64,000 bases of DNA, taken from assembly GCF_035658495.1 (NCBI RefSeq), contig NZ_CP141945.1, positions 620,001 to 684,000 of the forward strand, given 5' to 3'. The notes beneath the pieces were generated by a model. It saw nothing but the letters and a program-made list of their open reading frames with translations. It was not told the DNA's origin and did no database searches. Shown here piece after piece: positions 44,711 to 53,414 of the stretch. Each line of letters starts with the position of its first letter. The stretch's first letter is position 1. The translations under genes were made by a program, and so were the position numbers. Source of the DNA: Novosphingobium sp. RL4 (lineage in GTDB: Bacteria > Pseudomonadota > Alphaproteobacteria > Sphingomonadales > Sphingomonadaceae).

Positions 44711-45001
44711 TCAGCTAACTGCCCGAAGCGAGGGCGGCGTCACCTTTCTCACAGAATTGGCAGCGACCTTCATTGCTTCCAGTTCGTCAAGGTAGCCGGT
44801 CAGCCTGTGTTCGCCCAGTTCCAGAGCATGTGCACGTCCCATGTCCTGCAGTTCGCGCAGACAGTCCTCCGCCTCGTGCCGATCAAGTCGCGAAAGCAGG
44901 TTGGCCAAGATGTGGCTGATGGCGAACTGTGCGCCCTCAAATTCAAGCGCAGCTCGTTCCAAATTTTCTATCCGAGGCGTCATTTCCGTAACCATAGTCA
45001 T
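44711..45001 (-). CDS. Hypothetical helical prophage protein
   Basis: From ATG 45001 (GGAGAG upstream) the protein has 96 residues and is acidic and helical (PRIENLERAALEFEGAQFAI, LANLLSRLDRHEAEDCLREL, HRLTGYLDELEAMKVAANSV). I recognise no family. It is divergent from the early plus-strand genes across a control-like gap, so it may be an early regulator or accessory protein. Its frame is intact. Confidence 0.55.
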   Translation of the reverse strand: MTMVTEMTPRIENLERAALEFEGAQFAISHILANLLSRLDRHEAEDCLRELQDMGRAHALELGEHRLTGYLDELEAMKVAANSVRKVTPPSLRAVS

Positions 45002-45081
45002 TGTCTCTCCGAATGTGGGAACATTTGTGCACATTGGCGACCGCGGCTATTTTTCGTTAGGATAGGCGGGATAGAGTTAAG

Positions 45082-45117
45082 CGATTATTATCATCGATTA
45101 ATAGCGTTGACCGATTA
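45082..45117. promoter_or_regulatory. Three CGATTA direct repeats in the phage control gap
   Basis: CGATTA occurs at 45082, 45095 and 45112 in an AT-rich part of the 257-base divergent gap. TTGACC (45107-45112), a possible -35 element, overlaps the last copy. This is a candidate binding region for a phage regulator; no repressor gene remains in the prophage. Confidence 0.35.
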
Positions 45118-45258
45118 CAAAATTGTCATAGCTTCACGCGGCTGTGTTTTCGGCAGCCTCGTCGAACATGGCGATCTGTCGCCGGTGACCCAGCCGGGCA
45201 TGCAGCGCGCATCGGAGGTATCAAGCGCCGCCCCCTCTCAGATCGAGGAGGGGTGAGC

Positions 45259-45516
45259 ATGGGCGACATGATCGACGGCTTCCGCGACATGAAGGCAATC
45301 AAGCAAGCCGAGCGAAAGGTATTCGGCCTGCCATGCCCTGTGTGCGTGGAGAAGCTCCCACGCGCTCAGCCCAAGCGCTTGCAGCCGGGCCAGAGCTGCC
45401 AAGCCCACAAGCCCCATTATCGTGATCATCGGGAAGAGCCGACCGTCGCCGAATACAACGAGCGCATGGCTGCTGCTGGCATCGACATCCGCAAGCTGGA
45501 GGTATCCAATGCCTAA
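45259..45516 (+). CDS. Hypothetical prophage protein with CxxC
   Basis: From ATG 45259 (GGAGGGG upstream) the protein has 85 residues. It contains FGLPCPVCVEKLPRAQPKRL and later CQAHKPHYRDH, a possible zinc knuckle (C-P-V-C with a later C and H). I know no function. It overlaps the next gene by eight bases and belongs to the early phage operon. Confidence 0.6.
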   Translation: MGDMIDGFRDMKAIKQAERKVFGLPCPVCVEKLPRAQPKRLQPGQSCQAHKPHYRDHREEPTVAEYNERMAAAGIDIRKLEVSNA

Positions 45517-45937
45517 CACCCGCACTGAGCATACGCCGGAAGCCGTGGAGCTCGTCGCGCTCCGTCAGGCGCTGAAAAACCTCCTCGACGCTTGCTATCA
45601 GGCAGACGGCATGGAAGAGTTGCCCTGCTGCATCGACGGCTCGCTGCTCGACGAGGCTGATGCTGCGCTGGAAATGCAGTATCCGGTTGTCTGGACGGAA
45701 GAGCAGGTTGCAGCGCTGGTAGCCCGTCAGGAAGACGGGACCTTGCACCCGTATACCTGCGGCGGTGAACGCTCGGATTACGCGCACACCTTCCATGCAG
45801 AGGAAGCTGGCGAGGAGCCGGGCCAGCTTTACCCGACGACGCGAGGTTGGCGCTGCCCAGCCTGCGATTACCGGCAGTTCTGGTCTCATGAAACTGGCAG
45901 CCCGGCAGATCAGAATATCCCCGGAGACCCGGCATGA
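45509..45937 (+). CDS. Hypothetical prophage protein with cysteine pairs
   Basis: This protein of 142 residues starts at ATG 45509 inside the end of the previous gene. The N-terminal half is helical (PEAVELVALRQALKNLLDAC). The C-terminal half holds CGG near residue 87 and RGWRCPACDYRQFWSHE, which may bind zinc with the Cys and His residues of HPYTCGGERSDYAHTFHAEE. No family is recognised. It overlaps the following gene (ATGA). Confidence 0.6.
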   Translation: MPNTRTEHTPEAVELVALRQALKNLLDACYQADGMEELPCCIDGSLLDEADAALEMQYPVVWTEEQVAALVARQEDGTLHPYTCGGERSDYAHTFHAEEAGEEPGQLYPTTRGWRCPACDYRQFWSHETGSPADQNIPGDPA

Positions 45938-46168
45938 AGACCCTCGCCACACAGGTCACCCAGATCGTGCAAGCCCTACACCCTGCACCCTGTCACAGAC
46001 GATTCCACCTTCGAAAAACTCCACCTCACCGACGTAGAGCGCGACTCCATTGCTCTCGATATCGAGAACACCCTCGGAATCCATGTGTGCGACAAGACCG
46101 CACGCGGATGGCAGTCGGTGGGGGGATGTGGTGCGCTGTGTTCAGGGGCGGATGATTGGGGAGGTGGC
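45934..46168 (+). pseudogene. Acyl-carrier-protein-like gene, frameshifted
   Basis: The gene begins MKTLATQVTQIVQALHP and, after skipping one copy of an exact CACCCTG-CACCCTG duplication (45979-45992), continues VTDDSTFEKLHLTDVERDSI, ALDIENTLGIHV and GWQSVG. This spacing (F-x-x-L then E-x-x-L-G-I) matches acyl carrier proteins. The residue aligned with the phosphopantetheine serine (DSL) appears to be Asp in LTDVE, so loading would be absent even if the frame were intact. A G-run near 46121 adds a second frame problem. Confidence 0.55.
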
Positions 46169-46420
46169 ATGCCCCCCCATAGCATCGCCCGCTGGCCTGC
46201 AATGATGGGCCGAAAGACCGCGATGGAATACCTCGATGTGGGCGAGACCGCATTCGAGGGCGAAATCGCTGCCGGTCGCATCCCTGAGGGGATCATGTTC
46301 GGCGGGAAGCCCCACTGGCGTCGTGACGCGCTCGATAAGGCTTTGGCCATCATTTCCGGCGAACTGGTCACCGACCACATCGCTCGTTTCGAGGAGCGCA
46401 GGCGTGGTAAGGCTGCCTAA
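46169..46420 (+). CDS. Excisionase/AlpA-like DNA-binding protein
   Basis: The protein has 83 residues from ATG 46169, with GGAGGTG directly upstream. RKTAMEYLDVGETAFEGEIA and GIMFGGKPHWRRDALDKALA give a winged helix of the MerR/AlpA-excisionase type. It overlaps the integrase start by 17 bases, the usual arrangement for a recombination directionality factor. It should bind near the attachment site and steer the integrase to excision. Confidence 0.75.
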   Translation: MPPHSIARWPAMMGRKTAMEYLDVGETAFEGEIAAGRIPEGIMFGGKPHWRRDALDKALAIISGELVTDHIARFEERRRGKAA

Positions 46421-47414
46421 ACTGAAATACGTGAAATTCACCCGGTCGAAGGGGAAGATCTACGCCTACTTCGACACGGGGAGAAAGAAATCCAACGGTG
46501 AGCCAATTCGATTGCCGCTCCCGCCGTATGGCACGGTCGGATTCTACGATAGCTATTCGTCATTCCTCGGCGCGCGAACCAAGCGCATGGCCAATGTCCC
46601 CACGATCGCCAGCGTGGCGGAACTCTACCAGAACAGCGACGACTTCAAGGATCGGTCAGAGGGCACCAAGAAGGTGTACCGAATCACCCTGAAGAAGGTC
46701 CTGGCAGAATTTGGGGAGTTCCCCCTGGAGGACGTGACCCGCAAGAGAGTCTACGACGTGCTTGATGAAATTCCAGGGCCAGCCTCCAGAAACCTGTTCG
46801 TGGCCATGCTGGGTGTTCTTTTCCGCTACGCCCGCTCGCGCGACATGACCGAAGCGAACCCGATCAAGGATATCCGGCAGGCGAAGACAGGCGAGCACGA
46901 GCCATGGCCCGACGATCTACTCACCGCTGCATTGGCGGCGGACGAAGCTATGATCCGTCTGTCTGTCCATCTGCTCAATTTCACCGGCCAGCGCCTAGGC
47001 GACGTTCTCAAGCTGCGCTGGTCAGACATCCGCGGCGGCAATGTCGTGATGACCCAGCAGAAGACGGCCAAACCTATGATCATCCGCATGCACCGCGATC
47101 TGATTGCTGAACTCGATCAGGCGCCGCGCCTTGGAATGACGATCATCAGCCATGCAACCGGCAAGCCGGTGGGCGCTGACTTCCTGCGGAACCTCCTGAA
47201 GGGGTTCGCTGCAAAGCTTGGGCATTCTGTTGTGCCGCACGGTCTCCGCAAGAACGCGGTCAACAGCCTCTTGCGCGCCGGATGCACCATCCCTGAGGTA
47301 CAGGCCATCACGGGGCAGAGCGTCGAAATGGTAATGCACTATGCCAAGCAGGTCGATCAGGGAGCTTTGTCGGAGGCGGCCATCATCAAATTGGAGCGAG
47401 GAAACAGATCGTGA
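46404..47414 (+). CDS. int: Phage tyrosine integrase
   Basis: The protein has 336 residues from GTG 46404 (GAGGAG upstream). An N-terminal arm and core-binding domain (YVKFTRSKGKIYAYFDTGRK, TKKVYRITLKKVLAEFGEFP) lead to a catalytic domain with the first Arg in FTGQRLGDVLKLRWSD, HGLRKNAVNSLLRAG for the His-x-x-Arg pair, and GQSVEMVMHYAKQ with the final His/Tyr region. All catalytic positions are present. It integrates and excises the prophage. The attachment site should be just downstream, beside the ECF sigma gene. Confidence 0.9.
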   Translation: MVRLPKLKYVKFTRSKGKIYAYFDTGRKKSNGEPIRLPLPPYGTVGFYDSYSSFLGARTKRMANVPTIASVAELYQNSDDFKDRSEGTKKVYRITLKKVLAEFGEFPLEDVTRKRVYDVLDEIPGPASRNLFVAMLGVLFRYARSRDMTEANPIKDIRQAKTGEHEPWPDDLLTAALAADEAMIRLSVHLLNFTGQRLGDVLKLRWSDIRGGNVVMTQQKTAKPMIIRMHRDLIAELDQAPRLGMTIISHATGKPVGADFLRNLLKGFAAKLGHSVVPHGLRKNAVNSLLRAGCTIPEVQAITGQSVEMVMHYAKQVDQGALSEAAIIKLERGNRS

Positions 47415-47468
47415 ATCCGCAAACCACTCGAAAAACACCCAAAAAAAAACCCGGAATTCCGCCATTTT

Positions 47469-47482
47469 CATTTAACCCTCCT
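47469..47482 (-). promoter_or_regulatory. Orphan ribosome site and start codon after the sigma gene
   Basis: On the minus strand AGGAGGG is followed four bases later by ATG (47471-47469), 18 bases beyond the sigma stop codon. This is a near-perfect ribosome site, but the frame runs into the antisense of the integrase gene. It looks like the start of the next cistron (a FecR gene would be expected) cut off by the prophage. Confidence 0.45.
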
Positions 47483-47500
47483 ATTCATGGAGCCGAAGGG

Positions 47501-48067
47501 TTACGTCATCCTGCCCACCCTGAGGCGAAGATGATCGATGGCGCGCTTCAGTTCCTTCTCGACAGTCCGACGATGCAAACCCCGCAGTTTTGCGATCTCG
47601 CCAAGCGCGAGGCCGTCTCTCCACTTGTCGAAAAAGATCGCGCGCTGCCGGCCAGGCAATTCCGCAAGCGCGTCCAGGACAATCGCAAGATCCTGACGAG
47701 CGGCCTCTCTCATTTCGGGATCGGGAGCAGGATCGACGATGCCCTCCAGCCAGGCTTGCTGAACGGACAGGAAACGGGCTCCCGCCTTGCGTCGATTTCG
47801 TCCAAAGTTGAGCGCCATTCTGCGAAGGTAGGACCGCGGATCGCGAACCGTATCGATCGCCGGCCGACGTGCCAGTTTTTCCGAGGTATCCTGCAGCGCG
47901 TCCAGCGCTGCGTCACTCGAGCCGAGCGCATTTTCGAGATAGGGAAGCAATTCGCGGTACATGGTAAGGAATGTGCGCTCGAGAACCTCGTTGGGTTCTT
48001 CATCGGGAGACGCATCATGCTTGCGCGCAGCGTTGGAATTATTCGGATCGGGGGGATCCTCGATCAT
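47501..48067 (-). CDS. ECF sigma factor, orphan
   Basis: The protein has 188 residues from ATG 48067. Sigma2 includes LPYLENALGSSDAALDALQD and VRDPRSYLRRMALNFGRNRR, and sigma4 includes LAELPGRQRAIFFDKWRDGL, LGEIAKLRGLHRRTVEKELK. It is close to FecI-type factors. Unlike the two other sigma genes in this window it has no FecR or receptor gene behind it, because the prophage integrase lies there. It may be unregulated or silent. Confidence 0.85.
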   Translation of the reverse strand: MIEDPPDPNNSNAARKHDASPDEEPNEVLERTFLTMYRELLPYLENALGSSDAALDALQDTSEKLARRPAIDTVRDPRSYLRRMALNFGRNRRKAGARFLSVQQAWLEGIVDPAPDPEMREAARQDLAIVLDALAELPGRQRAIFFDKWRDGLALGEIAKLRGLHRRTVEKELKRAIDHLRLRVGRMT

Positions 48068-49347
48068 CTCGCGCCAGCCCCATGGACAGAGCATCCGGCG
48101 GGCTCATCACGGCATTGGGAATGCCCCATGCCTGAGGGCCGCCGATGCATATTTGAAGATAACGAGTCCGACCATCACCAGACTCCCGAATAACCGGCCC
48201 TTAAGCCAAACCGAACAGAGCACTCCTTCATGATTAAAATACTGCCACCCGCCGGCATCGACCTACGGAAATCGGGATTCGGAGTAGATGTTAACCCATT
48301 GATTGATATTTTAAAATAAGTCTATTTCAGAATAGGGCGTTCCTCGAAGCAATCCGCATCGCCGGCAATAACAGTAGAGATGCAGATACGGATCAGATCC
48401 CGATCCACGGACCTATGCGAGCGGTCAGCGCGCACATTCCCGAAGGATTATCGCCGCATTCGCACAGACCACTTCCACTGCGAGCGGTCAATCGATTGCG
48501 CTTCGCCCGCAGCCGTTATCTCACGCATTCGCCGGTTTCCTGAAACGCAAGCAAAACAGGCAACCGAGATTGCAAATTGCTTGATTGTCTAATGGGACCT
48601 GTCGCCACATATGGCGGGTGGCTTTCAGGCATCCTCTCCCAAATACTTTCCCAGCCGGCCTTTTTTGGCCCCTGCACCCATGCTGGCACGTCTGTCTCGC
48701 GGGCGCGATGCTCGGCCCATCGCCAACTGCGCGGGTGCGAGGTTGTGGTCGCCGCTACCGAAGATAGCGCCCCCGGATAGTCACCGGCCTCTACTCTAAA
48801 CCAGCAGCAGCCCGGCTCATCGCGAGCGGAGCCTTGCCCTCAACCTTGTTTTTAGGCAGCGCTTCCGGCGTGCAGCCACTCAAGGCCATGAAAACCGAGT
48901 GCACGCCGGAATAGACGAATTCGCTAAACCTCGCTTGCCGCGCCGGCAGGGCAAGATGGCAGGAACAGGCATTGCCATCCCCCCTTGAACAAGTCATCCA
49001 GATTCCCGTCAAATTGGCATCCTTGTTCACCCCCGTAGGCCGAACAGTAAGCCCACCCGCGGTGACGCCATACCGACCATTCCCGCTGCGGCACGCCAGA
49101 TCAAGGTCGGGACGCGCCCAGTGATGGGCACTAGCCGGGCTTGTTGCGCTGTGCATTCCATCTCTCCCCTAGGGTCAGGTCGTGCGCCGCTATGGGCGAT
49201 CCCTGTTACGAGCGGGAAACAAGCGTAACCGATCTGCTGATGAGTCTGCGCTGCAAGACTGGTGCAAGCCAAGTGAGCCAAGACATACTCGACTGACCGC
49301 TGCGCGGAGCCCCCTCCCCGCATCCGCTTTCGGAAAGATTATCGGCC
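48068..49347. other. Long gap without a recognisable gene
   Basis: I find no protein family here. One minus-strand ORF (48791-49156, 121 residues) has a plausible-looking cysteine-containing stretch (GVNKDANLTGIWMTCSRGDG, ALSGCTPEALPKNKVEGKAP), but no family and no ribosome site I trust. The part near 48240-48330 is AT-rich and may hold the sigma-gene promoter. The stretch may be debris from earlier insertions. Confidence 0.4.
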
Positions 49348-50608
49348 ATGAAGACCAGGTTTCTACTCTCCGCCGTCACGACGGCCATCCTTAGCGTGCA
49401 CGCAATGGCAGTGGCAGCAGCTCCATCTGCGCCCCCGTCCCCAAAGCTGACACCGGCCTCCGCAATCGCCCCGCTGCACGCCCTGATCGCGCCGCTCGAC
49501 ATTCCGTTCGAAACCTTCACGCTGAACAACGGCCTGCGCGTCGTCGTCCATACCGACCGGCGCACTGCGGTGGTCGCGGTCGGCGTGTGGTACGATGTCG
49601 GATCGACCAGCGAACCGGCGGGCAAGACCGGTTTCGCCCACCTCTTCGAACACCTGATGTTCAACGGCACGGAAAACGTGCCGGGAGACTTCTTCGCCCC
49701 GCTCAAAGCGATGGGCGCCACCGATTACAATGGCACCACCTATTTCGACCGAACCAACTATTACGAAACGGTACCGACTGACGCGCTGGAGCGCACGCTC
49801 TACCTTGAGAGCGACCGCATGGGCTGGCTGCTCGGCGCCGTCACACAGCACGTGCTCGATGTGCAGCGCGGCGTGGTCCAGAACGAGAAGCGCCAGCGCG
49901 ACAACCAAGCCCTATGGGCTTGTATCGTACCGTCAGGTGGCGGCTCTGTACCCTCAAGGTCATCCTTATGCCCACGATCCCATCGGATCGATGAAGGATC
50001 TCGACGGCGCCAGCCTCGCCGACGTCAAGGCGTGGTTCCACGATCATTATGGCCCCAACAATGCCGTGCTCGTGCTGTCCGGCGATATCGATGCCGCTGC
50101 CGCCCGCCCACTGGTGGACAAGTACTTCGGCGCGATTGCACGCGGGCCTCAGGCAAAGGCCACGATCGCGCCCGTCACGCCGCTGGCAAAAGCCGTCACC
50201 GAGACCATGACCGACCGCGTGGCTACCGTGATGATCGATCGCAGTTGGCCGGTTCCGGGCATGGACAACCCAGATTCCTCGGCTCTGGACATTGCCGCAG
50301 GCGTCCTCGGCAACCTTGCCAGTTCGCGCCTTGCCGAAGCGCTGGTGCGGCAGGAAAAGCTGGCGGTCAGCGTCACCGCCGGCAATGCCAGCAATGCCCA
50401 TGCGGGTATGTTCGACATTCGCGTGATGGTCCGCCCCGGTGTGAACCCGGCGGCAGTAACCGCCCGGCTCGATGCTATCATGGCCGAATTCCTCGCCCAC
50501 GGCCCAAGGCCCGACGAAGTGCGCCGCGCGGCGACAGACCTGATCGTCAGCATCAGGCTGCCACGTGCATGGTCGAGCCGATATCAACGGCGGCTGCGCC
50601 CGGATTGA
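49348..50608 (+). pseudogene. M16 zinc peptidase, frameshifted and truncated
   Basis: A signal peptide (LSVHAMAVAAAP) is followed by an M16 domain: LNNGLRVVVHTDRRTAVVAV, then the zinc motif HLFEHLMFNGTEN and NEKRQRDNQ. One extra A at about 49908 shifts the frame; the rest continues as YGLVSYRQVAALYPQGHPYA, AHDPIGSMKDLDGASLADVK to VRRAATDLIVS. Similarity ends at about 50560, where a normal protein would continue for hundreds of residues. The gene is thus a remnant. IS3 debris follows it. Confidence 0.85.
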
Positions 50609-50879
50609 CCATGGACAGGGCGTCCATGCTCCCCGATTTTGGTCCAGTCATTCCACATTCTCCTCCAGGTCCGGAGGGTATGGGCGATGCAAACCGTCAT
50701 TTTCCTAACCGGGGTCACCGCGACGCGGCGCCACCACTCTCAAGTGCGCAAATGCCCGCGGGCCACGTTTTTTAACGGGGTATCATGCTACCAATAAGCT
50801 ATCGGCCGCGACCCTCCGGTTGGCACCATAACACAACCCGTTTCTACCGCGCGCAGCCGGGCCAGACCCGGGACGGTTT

Positions 50880-51112
50880 TTTAGGATTTCGCGCTCCTCG
50901 GTCACCCTGGCGAGCTCGCGTTTCAGCTGGCGGATCTCAGCATCCTTGCCGGCATCGCCAGACACCACCTCCGCCAGTTGCCGCTTCCAGGCATACAGCG
51001 AATGCTGACTGACGCCGAGCCGCTCGGATACCTCCGCTACCGGATACCCACGTTCGGTGATCTGGGCCACCCCATCGCGCTTGAACTCATCGCTGAAGTT
51101 CGGCTTCCCCAT
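50880..51112 (-). mobile_element. IS3-family orfA fragment
   Basis: MGKPNFSDEFKRDGVAQITE, RGYPVAEVSERLGVSQHSLY and AEIRQLKRELARVTEEREIL are the start of an IS3-type OrfA with its helix-turn-helix and zipper. Similarity stops at LKN (about 50884), so the zipper end and all of orfB are gone. The sequence upstream (to about 51175) may include the IS end. It probably deleted the end of the M16 gene. Confidence 0.75.
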
Positions 51113-51292
51113 CGTCGTCTCCTGTCGTCAAAATTAGGATAGAAGGCATCCAAAAATCTAGGGGTTACTCAATGAGCCGCAGACGTAGCGTTGCGAACTC
51201 GGCGGTGACGAGCGCGGCGGCCTCGGGTAGCCTCGCCGGCGCCTCGCAGAAATGCCGGCTGCCGAGTGATCGGCGTTCAAGCGCTTCAAGCA

Positions 51293-51685
51293 TCAAAGCC
51301 GAGTTGCAGAAAACGTCCCTTCGCGGCCTTTGGCGCTGACAGTGCCGCGCATATGCGAGCCATCAAGCTTGCCGGCAAAGTTGATATCCACCGACATGAT
51401 CATGACTTTTGTCGGGTAGGTCCAGCTGACGGTCTGGCCCTGCACCATGCCCTTGGTCAGGACGTGAGACTTGCCCGGCTTGGTTTTACCTTCCTCGGAC
51501 GATACATCGATGCACGCTCCGGCGAGCCGGACGCCCTGTTCACCGAACTGGCAGTCCACAGTGAAAGCCTTGCCGTTGATCTCGCCAGTCACTCGCCATT
51601 TACCGGCAGCCTGGGCATTAGCCGACGTTGGGAGAAGGACAGCCGAAGCCAAGAAGGTCGAGGCCGTGATGATCGACAAACGCAT
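51293..51685 (-). CDS. Small exported protein of unknown function
   Basis: From ATG 51685 (AGGAT upstream) the protein has 130 residues with a signal peptide ending TSANAQA. The mature part is beta-rich with two cysteines (TVDCQFGEQGVRLAGACIDV) likely to form a disulfide, and ends GTVSAKGREGTFSATRL. It should be periplasmic. I cannot name a family. It starts a block of exported proteins on both strands. Confidence 0.7.
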   Translation of the reverse strand: MRLSIITASTFLASAVLLPTSANAQAAGKWRVTGEINGKAFTVDCQFGEQGVRLAGACIDVSSEEGKTKPGKSHVLTKGMVQGQTVSWTYPTKVMIMSVDINFAGKLDGSHMRGTVSAKGREGTFSATRL

Positions 51686-51805
51686 GGGTGATATCCTCAT
51701 TCAAAGCACGTGTTGAAGTATTGTGGTTGTGCATACCCAGACACGATGGAGGTTGTGTGGAGGCAGGACGCCATTCTTCTTCGGAGGGCTACGAGGATCG
51801 CCACC

Positions 51806-52582
51806 TTAAATTTTCAGAGTGAGGCTGGATCCGACGCCGTAGGCCGGTGCTCCTTTGCTCAATCCGCCACTGCCATAGACGGTCAACGTCAGGCGGTGCG
51901 ACACAGGCGCGCTAAATGCGCCAAAGATTTCATGCGAACCGCTAGCCAACGCGCTGCTTGCCTGACGGTAGTCGTAGGATCCAATCAGCACCGATTTGCC
52001 GATCATCAGGCTACTGCCCGCCGAAGCTGACCAAGAGTTGCGCAGATCTGAGCCCTTGGGCTGGCCGGGGAGACGGTAACCCGCGCTAATGAAAGGCGTG
52101 AATTTGCCAAGCGTCTTGCTGACTTCGGCGGACAATGCAAAATCCACTTTACCGGTGCCGAGCGCCTTGGCCCGCGAACCGGTCGGCAGCTTCACCCTAG
52201 CGCCCATCTCCAACCTTAGACCAAGAGCTTCTTCCGGAATGGAATAGGCGCCCGCAATGCTCATGTCGCCGACACCGCTGCGCGATGAACCCGGCGCATG
52301 CGGATCAATGATGACGCCGCCGTCGCCGTCGGACACCACGGCAGACGAGCCGGCGATATGCAGCCACGGAAGAGCGACCGTAACGCGCAAATTCCCGGCG
52401 CGGTAACGCAACGCCAACGGCACCACGAGAATATCGGTCCTTGTGTCGCCGCCATACGTCCCGCTGGAGAAGTCACCGCCGACGCTCGCGGCAATGCCGT
52501 CGCCGCTATTTGCCTTGGCCTGAGCTGCGCCGATCAGCCCCAGCATCGCGCCGGTGACCGCCAGCGCTTTGTACTTTGTCAT
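51806..52582 (-). CDS. Outer-membrane beta-barrel protein
   Basis: The protein has 258 residues from ATG 52582 with a signal peptide ending GAAQAKA. Repeated amphipathic strands (TDILVVPLALRYRAGNLRVT, DFALSAEVSKTLGKFTPFIS, HEIFGAFSAPVSHRLTLTVY) and the final VGSSLTLKI suggest a barrel of the transporter/MetA-pathway-like group (PF13557 type), often linked to uptake of aromatic compounds. The fold is fairly clear, the substrate is not. Confidence 0.72.
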   Translation of the reverse strand: MTKYKALAVTGAMLGLIGAAQAKANSGDGIAASVGGDFSSGTYGGDTRTDILVVPLALRYRAGNLRVTVALPWLHIAGSSAVVSDGDGGVIIDPHAPGSSRSGVGDMSIAGAYSIPEEALGLRLEMGARVKLPTGSRAKALGTGKVDFALSAEVSKTLGKFTPFISAGYRLPGQPKGSDLRNSWSASAGSSLMIGKSVLIGSYDYRQASSALASGSHEIFGAFSAPVSHRLTLTVYGSGGLSKGAPAYGVGSSLTLKI

Positions 52583-52600
52583 GTTCGCACCCATTGAACT

Positions 52601-52630
52601 AAGTGGAGCGCGCGGAAGCGCGCTCCACTT
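52601..52630 (-). terminator. Strong hairpin after the alanine-rich gene
   Basis: AAGTGGAGCGCGC (52601-52613) pairs perfectly with GCGCGCTCCACTT (52618-52630) around a GGAA loop. It lies 26 bases past the stop codon of the gene at 52657 and ahead of the barrel gene on the same strand, separating the two. Confidence 0.7.
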
Positions 52631-52656
52631 CCTGGATTACAGGCTGCCGATGGCTG

Positions 52657-53088
52657 TCAGCCGCGAGCTGCCGCTATGGCGGCGCGGGCGTCTTGCGCCG
52701 CCTGCTTGGCAGCGGCGCGGGCCTCATCGGAGGCCTGGCGCGCGGCGGATCGGGCGTCCTGCGAAGCCTGCTTTGCGCTGGCGCGCGCTTCCTCCACTGA
52801 CTGCCGGGCTGCGACACGAGCTTCCTGCGCCGACTGGGCGGACTCGGCGCCCTTCGTACGCGCCTCTGCAGCCGCCTGCTTGGCGGCGGCGCGGATTTCT
52901 GCCGACGATTCGGTTGCCAAAGCTCGCGCGTCGGCTGCTGTCTTCACGGCCGCCGCGCGTGTTACCTGGGTCGCGACGATGGCGGCTTGGCGGGCCTCCT
53001 GCGCAGTCTGCGCCGAAGCGTTACCAGCGAAGCCCGAGATGGCGACGAGGGCGGCGACGGGAACAATAGAAAAGACTGACTTCTTCAT
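52657..53088 (-). CDS. Exported alanine-rich coiled-coil protein
   Basis: The protein has 143 residues. After a signal peptide (GFAGNASAQ) it is one long helix of imperfect repeats such as ARAAAKQAAQDARAA, SAQEARVAARQSVEEARASA and SQDARSAARQASDEARAAAK, rich in Ala, Arg, Glu and Gln. This gives an amphipathic periplasmic coiled coil, somewhat like Lpp- or histone-H1-like repeats, but with no lipobox. Function is unknown; repeats this regular may change length between strains. Confidence 0.65.
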   Translation of the reverse strand: MKKSVFSIVPVAALVAISGFAGNASAQTAQEARQAAIVATQVTRAAAVKTAADARALATESSAEIRAAAKQAAAEARTKGAESAQSAQEARVAARQSVEEARASAKQASQDARSAARQASDEARAAAKQAAQDARAAIAAARG

Positions 53089-53414
53089 GATGGTTCTCCG
53101 GTGCGTTGCGCATCGCCCGGCTGCCGCGTTGCAGACAGTTCGCGATGCGCCGCCTCGTCAGCACCGCGTCGTGGAGAGCCGGTGGAGGTCTTGTTGCGAC
53201 GTACCCGCATAGGGGCGAACCGTGGTTTTGCGGCGCTCAGGCGTTGCTTTTGATTTACAAGGAGCTGGAAACTCGCGATTTCTCATCGAAGCCCGAAAAT
53301 CTGCCGATATCCATCGACTCTCCATCGAACATACGAACCGGCTACACGGCTCGCGCCCATTTGCTGACAAACGCCGTTCGCAGTTGAACGTCGTGCAAAC
53401 AGGAAGACAAGCAA
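53089..53414. other. Divergent intergenic region
   Basis: This gap separates the divergent coiled-coil and barrel genes and should hold both promoters. I see no gene and no clear operator in it. Confidence 0.4.

Noticed and set aside
47022..47471. A 149-codon minus-strand ORF after the sigma gene as a real protein
   Set aside because: Beyond the first codons it is antisense to the integrase catalytic domain; only its ribosome site and start look genuine.
48380..48790. Several 60-70 codon plus-strand ORFs in the gap upstream of the M16 remnant
   Set aside because: They overlap in different frames, lack ribosome sites and show no family features.
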